Below are positions 46,866 through 56,783 of a stretch of 64,000 nt of DNA, piece by piece. Source of the DNA: Prorocentrum cordatum (taxonomy: Eukaryota; Sar; Dinophyceae; Prorocentrales; Prorocentraceae); contig CAUYUJ010015953.1 in NCBI GenBank assembly GCA_963575745.1, positions 100,001 to 164,000 of the forward strand. Reading direction: 5' to 3'. The notes under the pieces are model-generated. The model ran no database searches and was not told where the DNA came from. It saw nothing but the letters and a program-made list of their open reading frames with translations. Within the stretch, counting starts at the first letter, position 1. Every line of letters starts with the position of its first letter. Both the position numbers and the translations under genes were made by a program.

Positions 46866-47060
46866 GTTCGAAGGTTCGCGCGGATTTCTTGGGTCGGCGC
46901 TGGGCCCCTCTTTGCGGCGCCTCTGGCGCCGCCCCTGGCGTGCTCCGCGCTGGGCCCCACTCCCTAGCGCGCAGAGCGCGCCAGCGGCGGCGCCAGAGTA
47001 GCCGCAAATGGGGGCCCAGCGCCGATCCAAGCAATCCGAGCGGAGCTCCGAATGATATGC
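46866..47060. repeat. Foldback repeat, copy 3 (longest)
   Basis: Left arm (46866-46970) has GCGCGGATTTCTTGGGTCGG and CGCTGGGCCCC. Right arm (about 46990-47056) has GGGGCCCAGCGCCGATCCAA and GCAATCCGAGCGGAGCTCCG. The centre has a second inverted pair built on CTAGCGCGCAGAGCGCGCCAG. Total about 190 bp with arms of about 70-80 bp. Confidence 0.8.
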
Positions 47061-47164
47061 TTGTGGCGATTTTTAGACGTTGTCAGTCAAACGTTTTCGT
47101 CGGTTCTCGGCGGCTTCCCAGACATACGACGTCCTGATTTTTCAGTACGGGGTCCCTAGAAGTC

Positions 47165-47255
47165 CCGACCCTTCTTCCCCGGGACCCCTTCTTCGTCCCG
47201 AGTCGTTTTTTGACGGCCCCGAGGCCCGGCGAGGGCCCCTCCAGGCTGAGAACGT
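47165..47255 (-). repeat. Dispersed repeat family D, copy 4
   Basis: Reverse orientation: CCCCGGGACCCCTTCTTCGT and CCCGAGTCGTTTTTTGACGG mirror the D core at 46593-46640. Confidence 0.75.
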
Positions 47256-47479
47256 CCTGACTCTTTTGCGACGCGATCGTGTCTGGGCCTCCAGCCTCGG
47301 GGTGCTCCCCGGCGGCTGCGCCTCGCCGAGGCCGAGATCGCTCCGGAGGTGCCTGGAGCGTCCTGCACGGCCGCCGGAGGGCCGAGCCAGGGCCTCAGAG
47401 CCGGCGATGTGGTTCCAGGGCGCCCTCGGGGGCGCGAGGGTATTCGTGCTCCGCGCTTCGCGGCTCGGCTCCGATTCCA
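47256..47479. other. Spacer
   Basis: GC-rich, no gene recognised. Confidence 0.5.
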
Positions 47480-47675
47480 ACGATAACGGCAACAGCGACA
47501 ACAGCGATGGCAACGATGACAGCTATAACAACGATCACAACGATCAGAACGACCACAGCGATCACAACGATCACAGCGATGACGATCACAACGATCACAA
47601 CGATCACAACGATCACAACGATCACAACGATCACAACGATCACAACGATCACAACGATCACAACGATCATAACAA
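47480..47675. repeat. AACGATCAC 9-bp tandem repeat
   Basis: Imperfect at the left edge, then near-perfect AACGATCAC from about 47586 to 47665. Reads Asn-Asp-His in one plus frame (HNDHNDHNDH); on the minus strand Val/Ile. Not a gene. Confidence 0.95.
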
Positions 47676-49000
47676 TGATCTTTGCCATCGTCCTCATCCT
47701 CCCCTGAGGTCCTAGCGTCTCAATGTTTTCGAGCCGGGCGGCTTCGCCTTTCTTCGGGCCCTGGGACCCTCCCAGATCGATCTGGCTCGAAAGATGTCGC
47801 AGGATGATGGGGTCTAGGGCTCCGGGCGTAATTTTTTACGACGTTGCAGTTTACTCGCTACGTCGGATCTCCGGGTCCTCTTCTCTCCGGGGGGGCGGCG
47901 CGAGAGCGCGCAGTTAGTCGCGCGTCGAGCAGCGCGAGAGCGCGAAGTTGTGCGCCCTCGTGGCTGTTTCAATCTGGCGGTTCTTCTTCAATTTCGGCCC
48001 TCGGGGGCCAGTTGCTGGGCCCCAGGGCCATCACAGACGCATTCGAGGGGCGAGGAACGGCCCTGGGGGAGTCGGTCGGCACCTCCCTGGTGCCACGGGC
48101 GCGGAAAAACACGTCGGCGGGTGTCAGGGCTGCTGGAGCTGGAGGCCGAGTGCTTGCCCAGCAGCCTATCTGCCGAGCCGGGCGGCAGCGATGCCGAGAG
48201 CTTCGCCGACGAGAACCTGTTCGCGAAGGCAGCCCAGCGGCGCCGCATCCGGCGCAGCGTCACCGCCAACCAAGGGCCGGGCCTTTCGCAGCACGCCCTG
48301 CCAGAGATGACGATGTCGAGAATCCTCTCGCGGCGTCGGCGAGCCTGCCTCTATCAAGTGGCTTTCGGCCCATCCCGTCATCTTGCCTTGGTTGTCGGTC
48401 AGAGCCTCGTGGATGCCTGTGGGGATCTCTCGGGAGGCCGGAAGGCCCCTTGGAGGCCTCTCGGGAGCCCCTCGGAAGCCGCTGGGCTGGGGACCCCTGG
48501 AAGAAGCTTCAGGACTTTGGGCTTTGGACCCGAAGGACCGTAGAACGCTGAGCTCGTGCCTCTGGGCACGGTGGCGGATGGTTCTGAGGACAGCTCGTGC
48601 AGCGGGACGGGCAGCAGTAACAGCCTAGGCGAGTGATGCCTGGTGGCAGAGGCGGCTCGAGCTCGTCGGGCCGAGGCGCCGCGTGCAAGATCTCCCTGCC
48701 GCCAGCCCAGAATTCGCGTCGGACTACAGGGGGTACACAGTAGGCACACAGCATATGACACTGGCCCGCCAACAGGTGGCCCACGAGAATTTTTGTCCCC
48801 CGACGGGCCCGCAGAGCCCTGCGGCACCCCACGAAGGTCAGGGGCGATGGGCGATGTGCCCCTAGACTTCTTGCAGCAAGATTTATTATCGTATGTGCCT
48901 GCTGGAGGGAGAGGGGGGGTACGACATCTTCTGAATTCAGCCATTTAGCGTTGATTAGCGCCGATGGACGTCGGTTCGCAAGAGCCAACCAGATGGTACC
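47676..49000. other. Unrecognised 1.3-kb stretch
   Basis: No gene supported. GCGCGAGAGCGCGCAGTTAG and GCGCGAGAGCGCGAAGTTG at about 47900 and 47932 form a small direct or near-palindromic pair. Open frames of 100-230 codons occur but carry no motif I recognise. Confidence 0.5.
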
Positions 49001-49062
49001 AGCACTGCACGTCGCTTGGGAGGGGGGAGACCGATGACACTGGATCGAGGGAGAGCAAACTG
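49001..49062 (+). repeat. 62-bp direct repeat, copy 1
   Basis: AGCACTGCACGTCGCTTGGG at the start. The copy at 49441-49502 has only about three differences over 62 bp. Offset is exactly 440 bp. Confidence 0.95.
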
Positions 49063-49129
49063 GTAGGATGCAACTCCTGAGAGGTTAAATTCTAAATCGG
49101 CGCTGGTATATGCCTGGTCGAGAACTGGC

Positions 49130-49260
49130 CTGATCCAGTTTAGTCCCGCTTAATCAGGCCTAATTTCGTTCCTTCTGGCGTAATCCCGTTTAATCCGGTT
49201 GAATCCCGCTTAATCTGGCTTGCTCCTGGGTTTAATCTGGCCTCATCTGGCTCAGTGGCC
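49130..49260. repeat. TTTAATCCCG-type short tandem repeat
   Basis: Imperfect repeats of AATCCCGCTTAATCTGG, period about 17 bp with irregular spacing. Confidence 0.75.
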
Positions 49261-49440
49261 CGATAATTGATTATAGTAGCCCGTTATCGCTCTGACGTAG
49301 GCCTCCCAGGAGCTGCATCCTAAAAACTGCATCTGCATGAAAACTCTCGGAGCTCCACTGCCGCCCGAGCGTGGTGTCGCTCCCGTCTCCTGCTGCCCGG
49401 ACGTGCGCGACGCTCTGGGCCCCTGCGCCGGAGTGGGACT

Positions 49441-49502
49441 AGCACTGCACGTCGCTTGGGAGGGGGGAGACCGATGACACTGGACCGAAGGAGAACAAAC
49501 TG
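49441..49502 (+). repeat. 62-bp direct repeat, copy 2
   Basis: Near-identical to 49001-49062. Between the copies is about 380 bp with no recognised gene. Confidence 0.95.
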
Positions 49503-49559
49503 CATACATTAGATGGTAGATCACGGAATATTCCGCTCGTCTCGGATTGAATGTATCCC

Positions 49560-49660
49560 GGCGAATGGCGCCCAGTAGCGCCCAGTAGCGCTCAGTAGTG
49601 CCCAATAGCGCCCAATCGCGCAGAGTAGCGTCGAACAGCGTTCAAGTAGTGCCCAATTAG
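49560..49660. repeat. AGTAGCGCCC tandem repeat
   Basis: About eight imperfect copies of an 11-bp unit (AGTAGCGCCC plus one). Confidence 0.85.
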
Positions 49661-50152
49661 CGACCAGCATCAGCCGAGCGTCGCCATGTGAGGGAGATCC
49701 GCTTGATTTGGCGCGCCATTGGGCGCCATAGGGACGACCAAAAGCTTCCGTGAGTTGTTTTCTGACACAACCGTAAATTTTCAGAGCTCCGCGCGGACCT
49801 CCGAAAGCTTTTGTTCGTGCCGTTCGGACTTCGAATGGGAAGCAACAGCATGAATGTACAGTCAGTTCGTTGACATAAGGTCGAGTTCGAATTCGGAAGA
49901 GGCTCCGTGGTTCCTCAGGTTTGCATGCGCTCCGCGTTTTTTCTTGGTTGCGAGCCCCTTGGGCGTTCCTTAGGTTTTGGCACGCGCGGATTCGTTTTGT
50001 CGATCAGGGTGGCGGGTCGAAGGAACGGGGCCCCAAGGGGGGCTCGGTCGTTCGTTCGAATTTGACGGCTCGACTCGGAAGACAACGGTGCTTCCTCATT
50101 TCAGCGGCCCGCCTAGAAGTTTTCAGAGCTCCACGCGGAACTCCGAAAGTCC
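49661..50152. other. Spacer with two half-foldback motifs
   Basis: TTTTCAGAGCTCCGCGCGGA with CCTCCGAAAG near 49782, and TTTTCAGAGCTCCACGCGGA with ACTCCGAAAG near 50119. Both resemble the outer arm of the foldback repeats. No gene seen. Confidence 0.55.
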
Positions 50153-50271
50153 ATGTCAGTGTGTGCACGGGAAGGTTGAGAGCGAAAAGACTTGATGTAT
50201 CTTGTCAAAACCAAACCGCTCAAACTGGGCGAGCCCTGGGACTCCATAGCCTTCTTCGGTTCGAATGGCCC
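50153..50271 (+). repeat. DIRS-like element terminal repeat A1
   Basis: GTGCACGGGAAGGTTGAGAG, CTTGATGTATCTTGTCAAAA and CCCTGGGACTCCATAG. Matches A2 at about 56812-56920 at roughly 90% identity in the same orientation. Confidence 0.9.
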
Positions 50272-50520
50272 AGGTGCCTGTCGGACCTTGGGCGGTCCTC
50301 GCCCTGGGGCTTCTGCATCTGGCGTCCCTCCCGTACCAGGGCCCGTCCTAGCCATCGGCGCTCCCGCCCCGCGTGCTGGAGGCCGCGTGCCCGCCCGCGT
50401 GGCTGCCGCCCGGGGACCCAGGTGAGGGCTGCCCGCCCTGCCCAGAGGCGCGCCGTGCCCGTCGGCGCCCGCGGTGTGCCCGGCGGTGGACCTGGCTCCC
50501 GAGGCGACGGAGGAGGACCC

Positions 50521-52150
50521 CATGGGCGTCCTCCTGTCGGCGGTCCCCGGGCTGCTGGTGGCGCTGCTGCTGGAAGCTGGCCGCTGCGCGAGGCGCTGGT
50601 GCGGCTCGGCCCGACGAGCTGCGGAGACCACCGCGGTCGTGAGAGACGGCGTTGCTCCCGCGCGACGCGGGGCAGGAGTGGTGGAGGCGCTTGGTGCCAG
50701 GACATCGACTCGTCGTCCGCTACAGTGACGACGCGGTGGACCACGAGCGCGTCCTCCTCTACCCGAGCTTGCCACCAGGTGCGTGGGCCGCCCGGACCCC
50801 CGACGGCGACAAGTACGAGGAGGACTACTCTGGGGCCGACCCTGAGACGGGGCCAGAGGGCGCCGCGCTGATGCTTGCGGGCGGCGGTGCTCCTGACGGC
50901 TGGCCGCGCCTGATCTACCGCTTCCGCGCCCCGATGACGGTGGCGGAGCTGCGCTCGGCCATCGGGCGCGGCCGCGCGATGGTGGAGGCCCGCCGGCCAG
51001 GGATCGCTCCTGCGGAGCCGCTGGAGGTGGCGGGCCCGGGCGGCGAACCGGTGGACTGGGCCCTCTTCTTCGGCCGCGCTGCGCGGCCCGCGTCCCGCCC
51101 TCGAGGGAAGCAGCCGCCCGCGCCGCTGGCGGACGACCGCGCCTGGGTCGTGGCCGAACCCACCGTGAGCGCGGCCGTCGGCGCCGCGGTGGGTCGGGCG
51201 GACTCGCGCTTCATCCCTGGCACGGCGCTGGGGGGCCTGTTCGCTTTCGAGGAGGGTATGCATCGCGTGGAGGCGCCGCTGCTGGCGGAGGACCTGCCTG
51301 GCTACGCAGCGCGGCGGCGCGGCGAGATGGGGCTGAGCGACTTCCTTGGCCCGGGGGCGGCGGCCCCCGCGGATCTCTGCGAGCGTCCGGGCCAGCACTC
51401 GACGCCTGAGGAGGCCGCGACGGCTGGGGTGAGAGGCACGGCGACATCGCCTGCAGCGGACGGTCAGCCTCATGGCCGGGATCTCCGCATCCTGGAGGTG
51501 GACCTCGATCCGGAGGGCGAGAGGTTCAAGTCGTTCCGCGCTGCCTGCCGCGAATCCTCTCAGGAGGCGTTCCCGGACCAGCCGATAATTAGAAGGGCCT
51601 GCATCGGCCCTGGCAGTGTGCAAGAACATTGGGCGCTCCAGCGGGGGCCCGCGCTTGTGGCTTCGAGACTTCCTGAGGTCTCAGTGCCTGGGGGAGAACG
51701 ACAGGGTGGCCCATGAGCTGCGGGTGCTCTGCGACATCCTCTACTGGGCCGCCGTGTATGACCAGGTGAACCTGGGCGGGCTGATATGTCTGGAGACGGC
51801 AGCTCCGCGTGTGGCAGGGTTGGTGGCGGTGTATTCGGATCCCGCCAAGCCCGTGTAGGGCTGCGCCCGCCATTATACGGGTGCCGCGTCGTCGGACGAC
51901 GTCGCGGGCCAGGCGTTTCAGCAGTTTTCGACGAGGAGCAGCAGGAGGCCCAGTCGGTGCTAAGCTTTCGGCAAGGGGCCCCAGCGCGGCCTGCGCGAGG
52001 AGGAGGGCGCCGCGGTCGACGGCAAGTGCAGGCCAGGGCGGATGCCGCCAAGAGGATCGAAGGGGGCTGGGGGGGGGGGGGGCGATGCCCACCCGCAGGG
52101 GCCATGGCGGCCCACGCGGCCGGGGGGGGGCCCCGTCACCGGCCGTGCCG
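50521..52150 (+). pseudogene. DIRS-like element gag-like region
   Basis: First coding region. A possible start ATG at 50521 opens MGVLLSAVPGLLVALLLEAG, a hydrophobic segment. After a frameshift near 50690 comes RYSDDAVDHERVLLYP, then WAARTPDGDKYEEDYSG (about 50785-50835), a GC-rich Ala/Pro/Gly middle to about 51590, another frameshift, and RVAHELRVLCDILYWAAVYD followed by QVNLGGLICLE (about 51700-51795). Position before RT suggests a capsid-like role. I recognise the block pattern from dinoflagellate retroelements, but no defined domain name applies. The tail (to about 52150) is Gly/Arg-rich and frame-shifted. Confidence 0.6.
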
Positions 52151-52158
52151 CAGGGGTA

Positions 52159-53270
52159 GAGCGGGGTCGGCTTGCCGCCCCGCGCAACGCCAGAGAGGTG
52201 TTCCCGCTGCCTCGCTGGCGCCTGCCGAGCCCACCTGAGGGCGATTCTATGTGGGGTCGAGCCCTCTGGCGACGCGAACGGCTGGCGCTGAAGATGGGCA
52301 ACGAGGCGGTGGGCTCGCTGAACTGCCCGGTGGGCTATCGGCATGGGTCGACGTACTTCGATCCCGATCCGATGCAGCTCGAGGTTTTGGAGCTGATCTG
52401 CGAGTTGGCCTCGCGGCGGTACCCAGGTCCTGACGCTCTCAGTGAGCGCGCAGCCGTCCGCCGGCTGCTTCGAGGGCGCACCCCGTGCGATGGGGCGGGA
52501 TGCCTCACCCGTGTCGCGTCCTTCAGAAAGGGCTTCGTCTCTTTGCCCGAGACAGTGGAGGGCTGCCCGCCGTTCGAGGACGCGCCCCCCCCCCCGAGGT
52601 CCAGCGCTTCCTGAAGGAGCACCCCGAGCGCATGCTGCGCGCTGGGGGCCCGACATCGACTGTGACGCCGCACTTCGACCCGGCGCGGAAGGGCAGCGCC
52701 GAGACCTATCGACGCCTCGTGGCGGACATGTGGCGCTGAGGATTGCTGAGGTGGACCCGCCGCCCTCGCTGCCAGGTGGGCCTCTTCTTCGTGGAGAAAG
52801 ACAACGGCGCGAAACTGCGCTTCATTCTGGACGTTCGGCCCGCGAACGCGCTCTGCGAGCCGCCCCCGGGTGTTTCGTTTCCCAGCACGGAGGGCCTCAG
52901 CCGGGTGGAGTTCACGCTTCCTGAGGGCGTGGATCCTTGGGGCCCCGAGGCTCAGAGGCTGCTGCAGGGCTACATCCTCGATTTGGGGCTCGTGGATGTG
53001 AAGGACTGCTTCCGCAGGCTGCCGAGTGCTGTTGCCTCCCCAAGTTGCCCGCCTTCGTCTTGGGCGTTGAGGGCCAGGTCTGGGAGGGCCGCCCGTTGGA
53101 GCGACGTGATCTGGTTAGCCCGTGCTGGGGTGTCTTCCTGATGGGCTTCACTTGGAGATTGCGGGCCGCCCAGCGGGTCAATGAGTGCAAGGCGCAGGAG
53201 ATTTGGCCGCAGCTGCCCGAGAGCTCCCTGACGGGCCGCGGCAGGCTGTCCACGTGGACAACCCCGGCGT
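52159..53270 (+). pseudogene. DIRS-like reverse transcriptase
   Basis: Begins with a linker (LEVLELICELASRRYPGPDA) and a pre-palm region (VQRFLKEHPERMLRAGG). RT blocks: LFFVEKDNGAKLRFILDVRP (about 52785-52845), PPPGVSFPSTEGLSRVEF, motif A DVKDCFRRL (about 52994-53020), motif B FLMGFTWRLRAAQRVNE (about 53135-53185) and motif C VHVDNPGV (about 53249). Motif C has one Asp with Asn in the second position, as in many DIRS/LTR-type VDN or VDD cores. Frame changes occur near 52600, 52740 (TGA), 53025 and 53240, so it cannot be translated as is. Confidence 0.8.
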
Positions 53271-54370
53271 CGCCTCGACCTCGGAGCCCCTCGTCTCGGA
53301 CGCGATCGGACAGCTCGTCCAGGGCTTTGACGCGCAGGGCTTTCAGTTGCGCGGCGGCTCCGTCGGCGCCGAGGCCGAGGCGCTCGGCGCCGAGGTGTCA
53401 GAATCGTCCTGGAAGACGAGGGTCACCGAGAAGCGCTTCTGGTTGATCCGGCAGGCGCTGAACGGCCGGTTCCGCAGGCGCCGTCTCGCTGGTTGGGCGG
53501 TGGAGGCCCTCGTGGGCCATTGCGCGTATGCTGGCCTGCGGGCGCGCGGCGCCCTCGGCGTATTCCACGCCGTGTACGCCGTCATGCGCAAGTCCCGCGC
53601 TGAGCCGGCTGCGCTGTGGCCCGCGGCCCGCAGGGAGCTGGAGGCATTCTGCGGCCTGTTGATCTTCCTGGAGAGCGACTGGGCGCTGCAGTGGAACGAG
53701 TTCGCGGTGGCCACCGACAGCAGCCGGGAGGCCGGGGCGGTGTCGACCACTCGGTGGCCCCGTGGCATGGTGGCCGAGGTGGGCCGGGTGCAGGAGCGCG
53801 CCCGCTTCCGCGACACGGTGGCCATCTTGCTAGAGGCCGAGGGAGGCGACCTCCCTTCCGCCCGCCGCGGCGCCCGAGAAGCCGCGCTGGTGGCGGCAGG
53901 CTTCTGGCGCGACGGCGGCGGCGAGTGGCGGCTGGCGGGCGCGGGCGACGATGTGGAGCTGCTGGGCGCTGCCTGGGAGGCCGACCCCAGCTTCCCTGAG
54001 GTGCCCGCGGCGGGGCTTGCGAGCAGCCGCTGGCGCGCGAAGCAGGTGCAGCGCTGGAGGTTCGAGGATGGTATCCTTATCGAGGAAGCCCGAGCGCTAG
54101 TGATGGGCGCCCGTCGGATCGCCCAGTCTGTGTTCGGTGCTGCCTGCCGCCAGCTGATTCTGTCAGACAACATGTCAGTTGTGCAATCTTCTAGCAGGAA
54201 CCGAGCAAACATAGTTTGCCCTTCTTGTTAAAATCCGCAGGTTCCATGCTTATTGCTTTGCAGGGAACATGAAAGTGTCTGGCAGATGGGTTCCGTCCGA
54301 GCTGAATCCAGCCGGTTATGGGTCTCGCGTTTTCGATGAGAAACTTGCTATGGAGTCCCTCGGTGTACAG
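53271..54370 (+). pseudogene. DIRS-like RNase H domain and linker
   Basis: Follows the RT in the 53185-54231 frame. An RT-thumb-like region (TEKRFWLIRQALNGRFRRRR, WAVEALVGHCAYAGLRARGA) precedes the RNase H core: AVATDSSREAG (first Asp, about 53704), EEARALVMGARR (Glu, about 54082), LILSDNMSVV (second Asp, about 54155), and after a one-base shift at about 54225, GRWVPSELNPAGYGSRVFDE (about 54280-54340). The family pattern WIPSExNxADxxSR is preserved except that Asp is replaced by Gly (AGYGSR). The long insertion between the first Asp and Glu is typical of this group as I recall it. Confidence 0.75.
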
Positions 54371-54599
54371 CTTCTCGATACTTTGCCTTCCATGGAGTCT
54401 TACTTACTTGGTTCCCCCAGGGTTCGCGCTCCCGTCGTGCCTGACCAGTCGATGAATTCAGACCAGGTATTTGATTCGTCTCCTGTTTCGAATGTGTCTC
54501 ACAACGCGAGCCGCAGTTCGTCTTGCCAGCCTTGTCAAGGCAAGGTGTCAATCTTCCGGGCCAATGCCCGTCCTGTGTATCCTGAGTGCAGTCTGACGT

Positions 54600-55967
54600 C
54601 CTGGTATCCACTTTCGGCTCTGCCGTTTGGAGGGGCCGAGGCCTCTGACAGCCCGCCCGACTGGCGTGCGGCGGCGGGTGCTCGCGCGGGCAGGGCCGCT
54701 GCCGCAGCCCAGGCACTGCGGCGCCAGCAGACGCTGTCGGCAGCCCAGCGGTCACGGGACTGTGCGGCCCACGTGGGCCTGGCCGCGCTGCCGCCCGCGC
54801 CTCGGCTTCCGAGCTGGGCGGGGACTTCGAGGCGCCCCCCCGGGGCTGGCGGCGCCAGGTCGCGCCTGGCAGCAACGACGACAGCAGCGCCTCCGACGAG
54901 CAGCAGGTCGTGCAGGCCGGCGAGCCGCGCGAGAAGGAGCTGCAGAGGCGCGCCACCAGGAGGAGGCGGACGTGCGGGGCGAGGCGCTGTTGGACCGCGC
55001 TGCGGGGGGCGGCCAGACCTTCCGTGAGCGGCGCTCGGTGTTTGCCCCAGCGCGGAGGCGGTGCGGCCCGGAGCTCGACGCCATCCTGGAGTATTGCGAC
55101 GCGGAGCCCGCGCGCTCTCTTTTCGGGCCCCCGCCCAGGTGGACGAGGCTCTGGTCGACTGCGTGAATGCGTTGTTCTTCGGCGGCCAAGAGTCGGCCAA
55201 AGGCGATCAGGTGATGGCGGGTTTGATGTGCAGGTTCCCCGAGTACTCGAAGCAGGGCGAGGTGATGACGCCGCGAGCCTGGAGGTGCCGCCGGCTGGCG
55301 CGAGCTGGCGCCTGGGCGGAGCCGCCGGGCGTGGCCGCTGGCCCTCTGGCGCGGGCTGCCGTGGCGCGTGGCGGCGCGCGGAGCTCTCCAGATGGCCGTC
55401 TTCCTGCTCGCCGTGGTGTCCAGATGCTTCGGGCCAAACCGTCTGCTCACCCTGGCGCGCAGCAACGTCATCGCACCAGCGCCAGGGGCGTGCCGCTGGT
55501 GGTCCCTGCTCTTGTTTTCGGACAGCAAGCCGCTGCGCAGCCATGCAGGCCTGGCTGACGTAGGAGTCTTGCTAGACAGCGGCTGGTATCAGTGTGCCGC
55601 GCCCATCTTCCGAGAGCTCGCGAACGGGGCTCCAGGAGAAAAGGTGCGGGATTTCAGTTTTCCACAGTTCCTGAAGATGTTCAGGTCAGCGCTGGAGGAT
55701 CTTAGCGTGGAGCACCATATTGTCCCGTGCCGGGCCCGACATTCAGGGCCGAGCATAGATGTGGCCGGGCACCGCAGGCCGCTAGAGGAGATCCAGAAGA
55801 GGGGCCAGTGGGAGCACGCCAAGTCGATGCAGCGTTACGGGAAGGCCGCTCGTCTCGGACAGTCGCGGTCACTCCTGCCATCCCCGTTGGGGGGCGCGTT
55901 GACAGATTGCGAGCGTCGTCTCGAGGACATGCTGCTCAGAAAAGGTGCCGAGGCGATTTCACTGTGA
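54600..55967 (+). pseudogene. DIRS-like tyrosine recombinase
   Basis: Would integrate a circular DNA copy. The N-terminal part (about 54600-55060) is Ala/Arg-rich and frame-scrambled. A core-binding-like region has VDCVNALFFGGQESAKGDQV (about 55150). The catalytic domain includes RCFGPNRLLTLARSNVIAP (about 55420-55475), where YLRP-type relatives have Arg and this copy has Gly; CRARHSGPSIDVAGHRR (about 55728-55778) with the RH pair; KRGQWEHAKSMQRYGKAARL (about 55797-55855) with Trp and the nucleophile Tyr. The frame ends with a TGA at 55965-55967. Loss of the first Arg would inactivate it. Confidence 0.75.
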
Positions 55968-56660
55968 GGTGGCAAGGCCGCCAGCGTAGGTGCGTGCTAG
56001 ATCTGTTCTCAGGCTCGGAGTGGATAGGCCATGCCGTTTTGAGGCGAGGTTTCACATGCTGCGGTTCTGATAGTCAGAACGGTCCCGGCGAGGACCTCAC
56101 TCGACCCGAAGTCATCGCTCGAATTCGCAGTGGTGTCGCCCGCAGAGAAGTGATAGCCGCCGCCCTCGGTCCTCCTTGTGCATTTCGGCGGCTGACAGAG
56201 GATGCCGGCCAGGGCGATCTGCCTTGCGCCCAAGTGGAATTCCAGATGCTACAGAGTACACTAGAAAGCGAGCCGCAGCAGGGAATGCCGCGTTCTTGGC
56301 CGCCCTGACTTTGATGGGGTGCCTCGCGCGAGCCAATGTCCCTTTTGTGCTTGAACATTCGGTCAACATTAGGGCGTGGTACACAGCGCAGTCACATAAC
56401 CTTGTCGTAAAGTACAGCATGCACTTCCGTTTCTGTGATCAGTGTCAGTTCGGAGTCCGCTGGAGGAAACGCACGAAGTTTTCGTTCTTCGGCGTAAGCT
56501 CGACAAGCGGTGCCACAGTTTTTTGGGGATGTGTTCGGCCTCTGGAAAACCACATGTTGTCCTTGAAGGCAAGGCCCCTTCAGGAGCCACGTGGACCTCC
56601 CTGGCCGCTCCGTACCCGCCGAAATGCGCCGGTTGCATTGTGAACTGTTTGCTTAACCAC
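55968..56660 (+). pseudogene. Retroelement-borne C5-methyltransferase-like domain
   Basis: In order: VLDLFSGSEWIGHAVLRRGF (about 55993; SAM-binding motif I of C5 cytosine methyltransferases), GEDLTRPEVIARIRSG, ALGPPCAFRRL (about 56164-56195; motif IV Pro-Cys with the catalytic Cys), VPFVLEHS (about 56338; motif VI, usual ENV/ENP, here EH), and FCDQCQFGVRWRKRTKF (about 56434-56485; motif VIII-like FGVPxxRxR). After a shift near 56530 it ends with SGKPHVVLEGKAPSGATWTS and APYPPKCAGC (to about 56660). Frameshifts also occur near 55950 and 56270. No long target-recognition domain is seen. Motif order supports a C5-type fold; activity is not expected in this copy. Confidence 0.7.
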
Positions 56661-56783
56661 CAAAGGGACTGTGTGGCGGCTGTTCGTACATGGCCCTCCG
56701 CACCCTCCCAGTGAAACCTTTAGGATCTTGGGCTGCTGTTGCGTCTTAAGCTTCGCCAAGACGGGTGGTTCGAGGTAGCAAAA

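Noticed and set aside
49001-49502. Complete LTR retrotransposon
   Set aside because: Repeats are only 62 bp and the 380 bp between them has no RT, integrase or primer-binding site.
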